From: Pleionea litopenaei
Lineage (GTDB): Bacteria; Pseudomonadota; Gammaproteobacteria; Enterobacterales; Kangiellaceae
DNA length: 64,000 nucleotides
Assembly: GCF_031198435.1 (NCBI RefSeq)
Contig: NZ_CP133548.1
Coordinates: 3,940,001-4,004,000, forward strand
Direction of reading: 5' to 3'
The notes under the pieces were generated by a model. That model worked only from the letters and a program-made list of their open reading frames with translations, ran no database searches and was not told the origin of the DNA. This document shows, piece after piece, positions 42,779-52,625 of this stretch; the stretch's first letter is position 1, and the number at the start of each line of letters is the position of its first letter. Made by a program: the position numbers and the translations under genes.

Positions 42779-42834
42779 GGCCCGCCGATTCTAAATACTT
42801 AAATATTTTAACCTATTTCTTAGGGAATTGGATT

Positions 42835-44031
42835 ATGGGCAACTGTATTCAAAATTTGTCTGAAAACGTTATTTTGGTTGCAAAATCAGACACCTGGATC
42901 GAAGGAAAAGCGATCCAACAATTAAATAAAACGGCTGAGTTAAATGGAATGATCCGCGCAGCAGGTATGCCAGATCTCCATCCAGGTCGTGGCTACCCGA
43001 TCGGTGCTGCTTTCTTAACACAAGGTAAAATTTACCCTGCCTTAGTTGGAAATGACATTGGTTGTGGTATGGGGTTGTGGTCGACCGATATAAAAGTTCG
43101 GAAGGTTAACCTCGATAAGTTTACTAAGCGATTAGCTCATATCGATGCGCCATTGGATGACTCATGGAATGACTATCGTTCAAAGCGAATGAGCGAAAAA
43201 GGGCTCGCGCCGACATCGTTTGATTCAGCTTTGGGAACCATTGGCGGAGGCAATCACTTTGCAGAACTTCAGCAACTCGATGAAGTTTATGATGACGAGT
43301 GCTTAAAGCAGTTCGCCATCGACAAAAATCACCTAGTGTTGCTAGTGCATAGCGGCTCCCGTGGCTTGGGGCAAAGTATACTGCGACAACATGTTGAGGC
43401 GTTCGGGCATGCTGGTTTAACTAGCTCGACTGAGGCTTTTCACTCATACATGCTCAACCATAATGCTGCGGTAACCTTCGCCGAATTGAACCGAGAGTTG
43501 ATTGCTTTACGCATGCTTAAAAGTTTAAGCGCGAAAGGAAACAACCTATTGGATGTTAATCATAATTTGGTGACTCGTTTCGAAAGCTCTTCAGCAGTGA
43601 ATTCGCATGAGAACCTCACGAGCGAAGGCAATGTTGACCTGTGGGTGCATCGAAAAGGCGCGACGCCAGCGGATCAAGGACTGGTGATGATTCCAGGTTC
43701 AAGAGGTGATTACAGTTACCTCGTTAAACCGCTCGTCGAGTCGGAGCAAAGCCGAACTTGCTTACACTCTTTGGCTCACGGTGCGGGTCGTAAATGGATT
43801 CGTAGTGACTGTAAAGCGCGTTTGTCGAAACGATTTAAAAAGTCTGATCTAGAACGCACTCAATTCGGTAGCCGAGTGATTTGTAAGCACAGCGAATTGA
43901 TCTTTGAAGAAGCGTCAGAAGCTTACAAGTCAATCGACTCGGTGATCGCAGCGATGCAAGACGGCGGTTTAATTCAGTCGATTGCGCGGTTTAAGCCGGT
44001 CTTAACCTATAAAACATCGGGAGGCTGTTAA
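42835..44031 (+). CDS. rtcB2: RtcB2-type 3'-5' RNA ligase
   Basis: A 398-aa RtcB-family ligase that joins 3'-phosphate or 2',3'-cyclic-phosphate ends to 5'-OH ends using GTP and Mn2+. Visible motifs: LVGNDIGCGMG (metal-binding Asp/Cys), GGGNHFAELQ, HSGSRGLG, and LAHGAGRKW, whose His (residue 315) is the expected GMP-carrying residue. It is followed by prfH with a one-base overlap, which marks the RtcB2-PrfH pair known to rescue ribosomes with cleaved 16S rRNA, as after colicin E3. It lies behind a leader ORF and attenuator-like hairpins. No rtcA or rtcR is present in the window. Confidence 0.93.
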   Translation: MGNCIQNLSENVILVAKSDTWIEGKAIQQLNKTAELNGMIRAAGMPDLHPGRGYPIGAAFLTQGKIYPALVGNDIGCGMGLWSTDIKVRKVNLDKFTKRLAHIDAPLDDSWNDYRSKRMSEKGLAPTSFDSALGTIGGGNHFAELQQLDEVYDDECLKQFAIDKNHLVLLVHSGSRGLGQSILRQHVEAFGHAGLTSSTEAFHSYMLNHNAAVTFAELNRELIALRMLKSLSAKGNNLLDVNHNLVTRFESSSAVNSHENLTSEGNVDLWVHRKGATPADQGLVMIPGSRGDYSYLVKPLVESEQSRTCLHSLAHGAGRKWIRSDCKARLSKRFKKSDLERTQFGSRVICKHSELIFEEASEAYKSIDSVIAAMQDGGLIQSIARFKPVLTYKTSGGC

Positions 44032-44678
44032 TGATTTTGTTTTTACTATCAGCCGCTCAAGGCCCAAGCGAATGTTGTTTAGCCGTTTCATTAGCGGCTA
44101 AACAGCTGAATCGCGATGCGGTAAAAAGTGGAGTAGCAATTACCTTAGTTGAGTCTGAACAAGGGTTAGAGCCGCAAACTTACAAGTCGATGTTATTTAA
44201 GTTAGAGGGGGATCGCGCGGAAGATTTAGCGAAGCAATGGAGCGGAACGCTGCAGTGGATTTGCTCGAGTCCGTATCGACCAAAGCACCGTCGAAAGAAT
44301 TGGTTTTTTACCGGAAGTTTTACTAAATCTGAAGCGCTGATCAAGGCAAGTAGGGTTCAAGAAACGGATCTGCTTTTCGAAGCATGTCGTTCATCGGGGC
44401 CGGGTGGGCAACATGCCAATAAAACCAGCTCTGCAATTCGAGCGAGCCATGTACCCTCGGGTATTGTGGTGAAAGTCGAGTCTGAACGAAGCCAACACGC
44501 GAACAAGCGATTGGCCATAGCTTTGATTGAACATAAGCTAGAAAAGAACATGGCCGAGAAGCAACGTTCTGACAAAAGCAAACGGAGACTGCAACATCAC
44601 TCCATTGAGCGGGGCAATGCTGATAGAGTTTTCAAAGGGATGAAATTCGAGGAATCTTCTTCACCCAAAGTGAAATGA
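44031..44678 (+). CDS. prfH: Peptide chain release factor H
   Basis: A 215-aa class-I release-factor-like protein. The GGQ motif is at 125-127 in RSSGPGGQHANKTSSAIR, the peptidyl-tRNA hydrolysis loop, with a basic RSQHANKRLA segment behind. It lacks the full stop-codon-reading domain of RF1/RF2, as PrfH does. It shares one base with the rtcB stop (TAATG), so translation is coupled. With RtcB2, PrfH frees peptides from ribosomes damaged in the decoding centre so that the rRNA can be religated (established for the family). Confidence 0.92.
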   Translation: MILFLLSAAQGPSECCLAVSLAAKQLNRDAVKSGVAITLVESEQGLEPQTYKSMLFKLEGDRAEDLAKQWSGTLQWICSSPYRPKHRRKNWFFTGSFTKSEALIKASRVQETDLLFEACRSSGPGGQHANKTSSAIRASHVPSGIVVKVESERSQHANKRLAIALIEHKLEKNMAEKQRSDKSKRRLQHHSIERGNADRVFKGMKFEESSSPKVK

Positions 44679-44760
44679 TCTAAGCTGGTTCATTTAATTG
44701 AAAGGCTATGTTTACTGAAAGATATTGATTAAAAACTGGTTCAGTGTTGTTTTTTTAAAG

Positions 44761-44805
44761 AGCTCTACGTGATTTTGTAAAACTAAAGTAGGTAGAGCTT
44801 TTGCT
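44761..44805 (+). terminator. Weak hairpin after prfH
   Basis: Stem AGCTCTAC / GTAGAGCT with a 23-base loop, then CTTTTGCT. A possible terminator of the rtcB-prfH operon, with a poor T-run. Confidence 0.4.
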
Positions 44806-44918
44806 ATCTTACAGAACCGCACAGGTGCAATATTTTATTAATGTTCGCTATCGATTTAACGAGTGTTTTATAATATTTTGGTATTACCAGATCTTCCTTT
44901 CATTAAGCTGTCTAATCA

Positions 44919-45623
44919 TTAATCTGTTGTTTTATTAAATTCTCGTTTCATAAAGCAATAACCAACGCCACGAACAGACTTAATGTAAAAGGCATTTTCT
45001 GATGTTAAATCGAATTGCTTTTTCAGATTGGATATAAAGTTATCAATGGTTCTATTATCGACATAAACGTCTTTTCCCCAGCAAGCGTCTAGAATGTCTT
45101 CTCGTGAAAGTACTTCATTAGTGTGTTCAATCAGTAGCTTTAAGATACTAAATGCTCGGGAGGTTAAATGTAGACTTTCTCCATGATACTTAACCGTCAT
45201 GGATCGCCAATCGACTAACCGCCCATTGATATCTAACGTCAGCGTTTCTCTTTTGGCAAGAGGGCGCCTAAGTAGGGCCTTAATCCGCATTAATAGTTCT
45301 TGAGATCGATAGGGTTTAGAAACGTAGTCGTCGGCACCCGATTCAAAGCCTTCAACGATGTCCTTTTCTAACCCGCGTGCGGTTAACATTAAAATTCTGG
45401 TCTCAATTGATTGTTCGCACAGCCACTGAGAAAGTTGATAGCCATCGCCATCTGGCAGCATGATGTCTAGAACGGTGAGATCAATCGATGAGTGATTGAA
45501 GATATCTTTTGCCTCAGCAATGGTTGCTGCTTGAACAACAACAAAGTCTTCAAGTTCTAAGAAGTCGCTCAGAGTTTCGCGTAAATTTTGGTCATCTTCG
45601 ACGATTAAAATAGTAGCAGTCAT
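44919..45623 (-). CDS. OmpR-family response regulator
   Basis: A 234-aa regulator. Receiver domain ~3-118 with acidic VEDD, phospho-acceptor D53 in VLDIMLPDGDGY, LTARG and KPY (Lys ~103); winged-helix DNA-binding domain ~135-228 ending in ISNLKKQFDLTSENAFYIKSVRGVGYCF. It is the last gene of a three-gene operon with the kinase upstream (separated by one base). It probably controls the VWA operon or envelope genes; the targets are unknown. Confidence 0.94.
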   Translation of the reverse strand: MTATILIVEDDQNLRETLSDFLELEDFVVVQAATIAEAKDIFNHSSIDLTVLDIMLPDGDGYQLSQWLCEQSIETRILMLTARGLEKDIVEGFESGADDYVSKPYRSQELLMRIKALLRRPLAKRETLTLDINGRLVDWRSMTVKYHGESLHLTSRAFSILKLLIEHTNEVLSREDILDACWGKDVYVDNRTIDNFISNLKKQFDLTSENAFYIKSVRGVGYCFMKREFNKTTD

Positions 45624-45624
45624 A

Positions 45625-47475
45625 TTATTGAAACGTTAATTCCCATTGTGTGCCAGTAGTATACGGCACAGTATTGTTCAGGTTATTGATTTTACCGATG
45701 GATGCGTCTGCCTCTGAAAGTGTTTTCGATTGCAAAATTCGTAAGCTACCATTGTGGATTTGCATGACTTTAAGTGACAGTGCCAGTCCTAAGCCAAACC
45801 CTTTCTTTTGCTTGTGATGGGCTTGGAAAAACGGCTCAAAGATATCAGCCCATAACGCTTTGTCGATACCGATACCATTGTCTGAAACGAGTATGCTGTT
45901 TAAGCCTTGGTTATTAATACTAGACTCAAATGTTAGCTCGACTTGTGAATGGTTGTTGTATTTTACGGCGTTCGAAACAAGATTTAGCAGAACTAAGCTG
46001 AATAAAGGTTTATCCACCAATGCTTCAGCGTCAGGTGATATTTTATTATTAATGATAATATCTTCTGGTAATGATTCTTGAACTTCGTCGACTAAACTTT
46101 TAAGTGATATCGACGTTTTATTAATACTCATCTTCTCTGACTGTAAACGATTGAATGACAATATATTATCAACCATCAGCCAAAGTCTATCGGCTTCTCG
46201 TTCAATCCGTTTTGGATAATCTTTCCCATCAAGCTTTTTAGTGAGTCTTTTATCCAGTGTTTCGGCCATTAATCGAATCGAGGCGAGCGGTGTTTTTAAC
46301 TCATGACTCACCAGATTTACAAAGTCTTCTTTTAACTGAATATAGTGTTCTTTACGCTGATGTTCTAATTGAATCGCCTGAACCGCGTAAATCGATAAAC
46401 TCACTAATATTATCAATATGATGACTTTTATTAGCATAAACCATTGTTGATTTGTTTCCTGAAGTCCCCAAGATGGGCGGTCGATAGTAAGCGTTAGCTC
46501 TTGTTCGCTTTCTGGTAGCCGGCTCATATTCCAATTAATTGAGTCATTAGGATCCAGCTGGCCACGTTGAATAAGCTGGCTAGTTAAACTCTTCAACTCC
46601 TGAGGAAGGTTGATAGGGATAACTATGCAGTTCTCTGCATCATAGGCTTTCGAAATCCTGTCTTGGCCAATGACGAGTTTTTGCGTGCAGTGGAGTGAAT
46701 GCAATGATGTCTCTGACTTTAAAATAGCTCGGCGATAATCCCTTAGCCTATCGAGTGGAAGATTTACCCTTTCCGCATACCCTTCAATCAAATTCAATAT
46801 GGCTTGAGTATCTTCGCGATTAAACCGGTTTACATTATCAATTAGTAGATTAAACGCAGACCGAATGTGTATGTTTTCTGACTGAAATCCTTGAAATAAA
46901 ATAGAGTCCACCAAACTTTGACTCCACCTCTTGTTCTTTCCCACTTCTAAAAGCATCAAGCTAGACGCAATTTCCTCTATAGCGGTTAATTGAAAGTTTT
47001 CTTTTTGACTGAGAAAAACTTGCATCAAAGTGCGCAGTGATTGTTGGTCGTTCGCTTCTAATGCACTTGCCATATCTTTAATGTTGTCGACGCGCTCTTG
47101 CATCAGCTTGTTAAGCGACGCTTTTGGTTGTTCATCCTTGAGACTCGATGTCAGATCTTGCCAATAGCTGTCCCATAATGAGCTAGCATTTGAGGGCTTC
47201 GGTGGAAATACTGGTTGCTGCTGTTGAAACCAATAAAAATTGGGTTCGTACTTGATCCAATTGGTTTTTAGCTCTGAGAAGCTATTCGGTAGGCTGTTAA
47301 ACTGACTATTGAGTTGGGTTATTAACGAGCGCTTGGTCGCGTCGGCAAGTAATTGTTGATTGCTAGTAAGTAGCGATTGATTTTTTTGATATTCAACCAT
47401 GAGCAACCAAAGAAACATCATCCCACCGATAATTATAAGTGGGATGAATGCCGATTTTCTGAGTTGTTTTACCAT
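45625..47475 (-). CDS. Membrane sensor histidine kinase
   Basis: A 616-aa kinase. Membrane segment ~10-27, a long (~315 aa) periplasmic sensor region of no known family, second membrane segment ~345-366, DHp domain with SHELKTPLASIRLMAETLD (phospho-His ~390) and an HATPase domain with SNAVKYN, DNGIGI and KKGFGLGLALS. No HAMP domain is seen after the second span. Gene order VWA, kinase, regulator suggests that the kinase responds to, or controls, the VWA lipoprotein. Confidence 0.93.
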   Translation of the reverse strand: MVKQLRKSAFIPLIIIGGMMFLWLLMVEYQKNQSLLTSNQQLLADATKRSLITQLNSQFNSLPNSFSELKTNWIKYEPNFYWFQQQQPVFPPKPSNASSLWDSYWQDLTSSLKDEQPKASLNKLMQERVDNIKDMASALEANDQQSLRTLMQVFLSQKENFQLTAIEEIASSLMLLEVGKNKRWSQSLVDSILFQGFQSENIHIRSAFNLLIDNVNRFNREDTQAILNLIEGYAERVNLPLDRLRDYRRAILKSETSLHSLHCTQKLVIGQDRISKAYDAENCIVIPINLPQELKSLTSQLIQRGQLDPNDSINWNMSRLPESEQELTLTIDRPSWGLQETNQQWFMLIKVIILIILVSLSIYAVQAIQLEHQRKEHYIQLKEDFVNLVSHELKTPLASIRLMAETLDKRLTKKLDGKDYPKRIEREADRLWLMVDNILSFNRLQSEKMSINKTSISLKSLVDEVQESLPEDIIINNKISPDAEALVDKPLFSLVLLNLVSNAVKYNNHSQVELTFESSINNQGLNSILVSDNGIGIDKALWADIFEPFFQAHHKQKKGFGLGLALSLKVMQIHNGSLRILQSKTLSEADASIGKINNLNNTVPYTTGTQWELTFQ

Positions 47476-47487
47476 ACTTTGCGTCGA

Positions 47488-49212
47488 TTATTGCAACAAG
47501 GGTACATGATCAATGCTGATACTTGAAACCGGCGTTGAGTCTTTATAGGGGTCTATCCGATTATCGAGCAGGGCTGCTTGTTCTATCGCTTTACTCAACT
47601 GTTGAACACTGTCTTTTCGCTGATAGTTTGCTGGCAATGAAACTAACAGTTCATCGATTTTCTGATAAGAGTAGATGCGAGACCAATAGGATTGTCGTAA
47701 CTTCTCGGCGAATGCTGCTGCAGCAGCAGATAAGCGTAGATCTGATGAAGCTAATAGCACATTGTTTCGAATAACTGAGTTTGGAATTGTCTTCTTCATC
47801 ACTCTTACTTTGTCTTGCATTGGATATTTATAAGCAATATTCAGTTTTCCGATGTCATCATCGAGCTCTGTTAATTTGACTTCATAAAGCGCGGTCACAC
47901 GATGTCCTGCACCTAACTCCCCACCATCTTTCTTACCATCGAGAAAGTCTTGTTTATTCAAATGTCGGTTCTCGTAACCCAGTAGCCGATAGTGAGTCAC
48001 TTTTTCTGGATTGAACTGAACTTGAATCTTGGCGTCTTTGGCAACGGTTTGCAGATTTTGTGTCAACTTGTCGACAAATGCTTCTTGAATATCGTTATCG
48101 TTCGAAAAATAAAGGTAATTACCATTCCCTTTATTAGCGAGTTGTTCCAATAAGTAGTCGTTGTACATTTGAAGACCGACACCAACCGTTGTTAAAAAGA
48201 CACCTTTTTGTTTGTAGTCTTCAATTTTTTGCAGAATCTTTTCTGGCTCAGTCGTACCAACATTGGCCATGCCATCAGAGGTTAATATGACTCGATTAAT
48301 GGATTCATTATTGAACATTTGATCGGCTAATTCATAACCTAAATGGATCCCTGCTGCTGCGTTTGTACTACCTTCGGTATTCAGCTCTCGAATACTTTGA
48401 TTGATGTACTGTGCATTGCGGGCTTCTGTTGGCGGAATAATCACTTTGGCATCATCGCTGTAGGTCACTAAAGCAACTTTATCATCGGCACGTAATTGTG
48501 AAACCAAAGTGATCATGGCTTTTTTGAGCATGCCTAATTTGTCGCCCGATGCCATTGAGCCGGAAACGTCTGCCACAATCACAAGATTAAGAGGCTTGCG
48601 AGCGTCTTTTTCAATCGACTGGGTTTGCACTCCTAGATGCAGAATGTGATATCCGGGACGAAAGGGCGAAGGCATGACTTCTGCAGATAAGCCGAATAGC
48701 TCATCAGACGGTTGGTATTGGTAGTCCATAGCATTGACGAACTCTTCAACACGTATCCCTTCTTTGGCCGGCATACGATGCTGGTTCAGCATATTCAATG
48801 CGAGCTTATAAGAGCCATTGTCTGCGTCCATGGAAAAGGTAGAGAACGGTTCTGCTTCAGTTAACACCGTGGGGTTAACGCCATAGGCTTTGAAGATTTG
48901 ATAATTATTATTTCGTTGATAGAACTTGGGGGGAACTTCAACGCGCTCTTCTTGCGTAGTCACTTCTTCACGGGTGGTTACGGCAACTGGCGACAAATTT
49001 TTTTCGGTATCTGGTCTCGCCGTACCGCCAGATCTCTTAATTCGAGAGCCTGTTATGGTAATTTTATCAGAGTCCTGTTCGGCTCGCGGCGCAGATGGGG
49101 TTACCGTCTCTGTGGTCTCGTACTCTGTCGTAGCGCAGGCAACGATCATAAGCGTTAGTGAAGCAGCGCTAACGGTCTGTAGAATTTTTTTAGTTTTCAT
49201 CTTTATCATCAT
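47488..49212 (-). CDS. VWA-domain lipoprotein (YfbK/DUF3520-like)
   Basis: A 574-aa envelope protein. Lipoprotein signal ending in MIVAC near residue 26. A YfbK-type N-terminal domain (STFSMDADNGSYKLALNMLN), then a von Willebrand A domain with the MIDAS motif VIVADVSGSMASG (DxSxS) and TSDGMANVG, then a DUF3520-like C-terminal part (RLSAAAAAFAEKLRQSYW). It contains the curious ITITGSRIKRSG stretch, like the plug start of TonB receptors. First gene of an operon with the kinase and regulator, 12 bases before the kinase gene. The start is uncertain by four codons (second in-frame Met-Lys). Confidence 0.9.
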   Translation of the reverse strand: MMIKMKTKKILQTVSAASLTLMIVACATTEYETTETVTPSAPRAEQDSDKITITGSRIKRSGGTARPDTEKNLSPVAVTTREEVTTQEERVEVPPKFYQRNNNYQIFKAYGVNPTVLTEAEPFSTFSMDADNGSYKLALNMLNQHRMPAKEGIRVEEFVNAMDYQYQPSDELFGLSAEVMPSPFRPGYHILHLGVQTQSIEKDARKPLNLVIVADVSGSMASGDKLGMLKKAMITLVSQLRADDKVALVTYSDDAKVIIPPTEARNAQYINQSIRELNTEGSTNAAAGIHLGYELADQMFNNESINRVILTSDGMANVGTTEPEKILQKIEDYKQKGVFLTTVGVGLQMYNDYLLEQLANKGNGNYLYFSNDNDIQEAFVDKLTQNLQTVAKDAKIQVQFNPEKVTHYRLLGYENRHLNKQDFLDGKKDGGELGAGHRVTALYEVKLTELDDDIGKLNIAYKYPMQDKVRVMKKTIPNSVIRNNVLLASSDLRLSAAAAAFAEKLRQSYWSRIYSYQKIDELLVSLPANYQRKDSVQQLSKAIEQAALLDNRIDPYKDSTPVSSISIDHVPLLQ

Positions 49213-49455
49213 CCTTCTATTTCTGAATGATCACAGTATATGAACTGCAGGATTCTGAATTGTCATGGTTTTGTCACAAGCGTATCACAGTTTTGTTAGA
49301 GCCCATCAGGGGTAACTCGATAGCCATGAATAAAATTTGGGTGTTTTTGGGAGAATAGTGGTAAAGCTACCACATTAAAAATATCGATGTGAATTAAGTA
49401 CTTATGGTATGGTAAGAACTGGAACGATAGCAAACAGCTGTAAGATATTGAATTT

Positions 49456-51810
49456 ATGGAAAAAACATCTTTTTTAGCCAGCCTTTGGGAACGTCGGGTA
49501 CCACAAAGCGTAGGATTGTATATCGCCGCCACTTGGATGGCGATCGAGATCGGTGATTGGGTCATTGAGCGATTCGTCTTAGCACCAGAAATTACCTCCT
49601 ATATCTTTATTGCCATGATTTCGTTTTTGCCGTCGGTGATTTTATTGGCGTATCAATACGGCAAGAAGGGCAAAGATCCTTGGCATAAATCGACCTTTAT
49701 GGTGGTTCCATTGAATTTAGTGGCCGCTGCCGCCTTACCGATTGCGTTAGTGCAACCGGTCAAAGCAACGGAAGTGAAAACCGCTGTTGATGAAACGGGC
49801 AAAACACAAGAGTATGTGATTCCCAAACAGCAGTATCAGAAACGCATTCTTAACTATTTTTGGACATCGGATAATCTAGGCGATGACGATGTTTGGTTGC
49901 AATACGCTCTGCCTTGGTTATTGTCGAAAGATCTCGCGCGCAATGAGTTTTTAGCCAGTTACACGGCCTTTGAGCATGCGCATATTTATCAGATTATTCG
50001 AGAAGCGGGTTTTGAAAAGGGCATCGGTGAGCCGATGTCGTTGCAGTTAAAAACGGTTCGCAATCATTCGCGAGAGTTTTTCATTACCGGTTCGGTCAAC
50101 AAGCAAGAGAACAATTATGTCATGTCGGCAACGCTTTATCGCTCGAAAGACGGCAAAGTCGAAGCGACCTTTTCAGCGCAAGGCGATAATATTTTCAATA
50201 CGGTTGATGTACTTTCTGAGCAAATCAGTGCCAAGTTAGTGGGGTTTGCTGCCAGAGAAAATTTGACCGATGATTTTCCCGTTACTGAGCATGTTGTTTC
50301 GAATATCGAAGCCTTAAAGAGTGTAACCAATACGTTAGTTGAGAAACTTCAACTACCTTACATGACAGATTATGTTGAGAAACTTGAAGCGGCTTATGAA
50401 TTGGATAAATCTTCAATAGAAATTCAAAAGCTGCTGTCGCACGCTTATGCGAGTGTTGGCAAGGCGAAGTTGGCCGAAAAATTTGGCGAGATGGTTAAAG
50501 AGCAATCATATAAATTAACGCGAGAAGAACGGTTTTTTATTCAAGGTTATCTCTATGGTTTAAAAGGCGATTATGAATCGCATTTAAAAGTACTGAAACT
50601 CTGGGTCGAGCTGTACCCTAATTCAGCTGATGCTCACAGCACTTTGGCTCAATACCTTCAAGCTTATGCTGGTGATCTAGAGTTAGCGGAACAAAGTTTA
50701 TTGAAAGTTATTTCTTTGCTGCCTAATGATTTGGGGGCGTTCTTCCGACTGTCTAAACTGTACGAGAGCATGGGCGATCTCGACAAAGCCATTGTGAACA
50801 TGCAAAAGGCTATCGACCTTAGTGACGATGATGTTAACGGCAATCTCTACCTTGCTCTGCTGTATGAGCAAAAAGGTGATTTCGCGAAGGCCAACGATAT
50901 TTATGAGAAAGTCTCGATAATTGATCCTAGCAATAAATCGGTGGTTTACTTTATTGCCCTGAACAATTACAAGTTGGGTCACTTTGCTAAAGCGAAATCG
51001 AGTCTCTCTCGATTACTTGAAAAAGAGGAGGTTCCAGTTAGTCAGAGAGCCTCATTGGTGAGCGTATTGAATGAAATTGATGTAACGCTTGGAAAAATTA
51101 AAACCGCTCGTCAACGGATTCTTGATCTAGAAAGTCTGCTGTCGAATATTCCTGCATCGAGAAAAATGAGGGTTACCACCATCCCGAATATTGAGCTGTT
51201 AGGAAAGCTTGGAGAGACGGCTCTGCAAATGGTAGAGATTGAACGTTCCGTCAAAGAGATTGAAGCGCCTTACAGTTATTCGGTTGAGTACTTAATGCTT
51301 GAAGTTTATAAAGCACAGAACAACGTTGAAGGTGTTAAGCAATTCATTAATAAGTTCGAATCGTTGAATGAGCAAGATGACGAACAACACTCGTCGCAAA
51401 ACTTTGTGAGTTATATTCTTGATTACGCTTATTTGACTCTTTATGAATTAACCAATGACTACTCGAAGGCAAAAGAGAAGGCTTATGTTATCGCCGAAAG
51501 AGCAAAGAAAGTTTCAGGCGGCCTTATGGCGCGGTTTTCTTATCTCGGTTGGAAGGTTAAGTTAGCAGAACTCTATCGCTATACTGAGCAGTATCATGAA
51601 AGTGAAATGTTGCTGCTAGAAGTGTTAAAAGAATTCCCGGCTTCAGTACTCGCCAAGAAAGCGTTGGTCGAGTTGTACATTAAAACCGATCGCATTGATG
51701 AAGCTCGAAAACTTGATGCGGATATTATGAACACCTGGTCAGAAGCCGATGCTGAGTATGTGAAGTATCAAGAGTATTTGAAGGTGAGGAGTTCCCTGGA
51801 GTTGGGGTGA
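49456..51810 (+). CDS. TPR protein with N-terminal membrane segments
   Basis: A 784-aa protein. Three hydrophobic helices near the N-terminus (VGLYIAATWMAIEIGDWVI, YIFIAMISFLPSVILLAY, FMVVPLNLVAAAALPIALV) anchor it. A middle region of ~200 residues has no known family. From ~340 there are at least ten tetratricopeptide-type repeats (for example LGAFFRLSKLYESMGDLDKAIVNMQKAIDL). It is likely a scaffold for protein complexes at the membrane. Whether the 136-aa gene 33 bases downstream is co-transcribed is unclear. Confidence 0.82.
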   Translation: MEKTSFLASLWERRVPQSVGLYIAATWMAIEIGDWVIERFVLAPEITSYIFIAMISFLPSVILLAYQYGKKGKDPWHKSTFMVVPLNLVAAAALPIALVQPVKATEVKTAVDETGKTQEYVIPKQQYQKRILNYFWTSDNLGDDDVWLQYALPWLLSKDLARNEFLASYTAFEHAHIYQIIREAGFEKGIGEPMSLQLKTVRNHSREFFITGSVNKQENNYVMSATLYRSKDGKVEATFSAQGDNIFNTVDVLSEQISAKLVGFAARENLTDDFPVTEHVVSNIEALKSVTNTLVEKLQLPYMTDYVEKLEAAYELDKSSIEIQKLLSHAYASVGKAKLAEKFGEMVKEQSYKLTREERFFIQGYLYGLKGDYESHLKVLKLWVELYPNSADAHSTLAQYLQAYAGDLELAEQSLLKVISLLPNDLGAFFRLSKLYESMGDLDKAIVNMQKAIDLSDDDVNGNLYLALLYEQKGDFAKANDIYEKVSIIDPSNKSVVYFIALNNYKLGHFAKAKSSLSRLLEKEEVPVSQRASLVSVLNEIDVTLGKIKTARQRILDLESLLSNIPASRKMRVTTIPNIELLGKLGETALQMVEIERSVKEIEAPYSYSVEYLMLEVYKAQNNVEGVKQFINKFESLNEQDDEQHSSQNFVSYILDYAYLTLYELTNDYSKAKEKAYVIAERAKKVSGGLMARFSYLGWKVKLAELYRYTEQYHESEMLLLEVLKEFPASVLAKKALVELYIKTDRIDEARKLDADIMNTWSEADAEYVKYQEYLKVRSSLELG

Positions 51811-51843
51811 GACGATATTAGGTATTTTATATAGTGAAGAATT

Positions 51844-52254
51844 ATGTATCCTTTTAACCTAAGTATTACAAATAATGTTGGTTTGTATAAGTTGAAGGAC
51901 GGTCGATATCAAACGACTAAGCGAGGTCAAGTCGATCCGATTATGGTTGGATATGAATACGTGCTTGTCCAAAAGGAAATTGCTGACTATTTTGAGTCCC
52001 TTAATATCGAGCGAGTATCTTTTGTACCTACAATCATTTGGGACAGACCTAATGACAAGGAATATAGTGATTATGTCAGACTTGATGTCAATCATCATTT
52101 TACTGAAGATGATATAAATGATTTAGACTTAGATGGAAAGCAATTCTTGTTAATGAATAAAGAATATTTATTTGTTTCGCCAGAACTTAAAGTTGAATTA
52201 GAAAGCTCGAGATACGGCTTTCGCTTTACAGAAGGTCTCTCATTCTTTGGTTGA
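51844..52254 (+). CDS. Small hypothetical protein
   Basis: A 136-aa acidic, soluble protein, with no signal peptide or membrane segment. The beta-rich, Asp/Glu- and aromatic-rich composition is like that of small immunity proteins of polymorphic-toxin systems, but I see no toxin next to it and no diagnostic motif. It starts 33 bases after the TPR gene, and its codon use is more AT-rich than that of its left neighbour. Confidence 0.6.
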   Translation: MYPFNLSITNNVGLYKLKDGRYQTTKRGQVDPIMVGYEYVLVQKEIADYFESLNIERVSFVPTIIWDRPNDKEYSDYVRLDVNHHFTEDDINDLDLDGKQFLLMNKEYLFVSPELKVELESSRYGFRFTEGLSFFG

Positions 52255-52625
52255 TTAATTTATATTGTCTAGAAAAAGCATTTCACAAATAGACTTACCT
52301 CCATTCAGGCATAAAGAAGCTAGCGGTTACTAATGCGCTAACGAAAGGGCAGATTGTATCAAAGACGTCCTAAGCGTTTTTGACCCTACGTGCTTCGTTG
52401 CGGTGCTGCTTGTAGCGAATTGCTGGCGCAATTGTCTGAAGGTTGAAGGTTAAGAGGTAAAATATTAATTCTACAGGTTCACAATGGATTGTCCATAAAT
52501 TAGACTAGGTTCGTATTCCTTATTTTTATATTTGATATAGCTGCTTAAAATTATAACTTGAAGAGAGTGCAAAACTTACTCGGATTTATTAATACAAATT
52601 GCGAAGCTAAGATAAAGGACGACTA
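52255..52625. other. Intergenic region with a dispersed repeat copy
   Basis: Contains at ~52345-52440 a diverged single copy of the element found in tandem at 53955-54420 (GGGCAGATTGTATCAAA ... GCGAATTGCTGGCGCAATT). The remaining ~180 bases are AT-rich and show nothing else. Confidence 0.6.
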
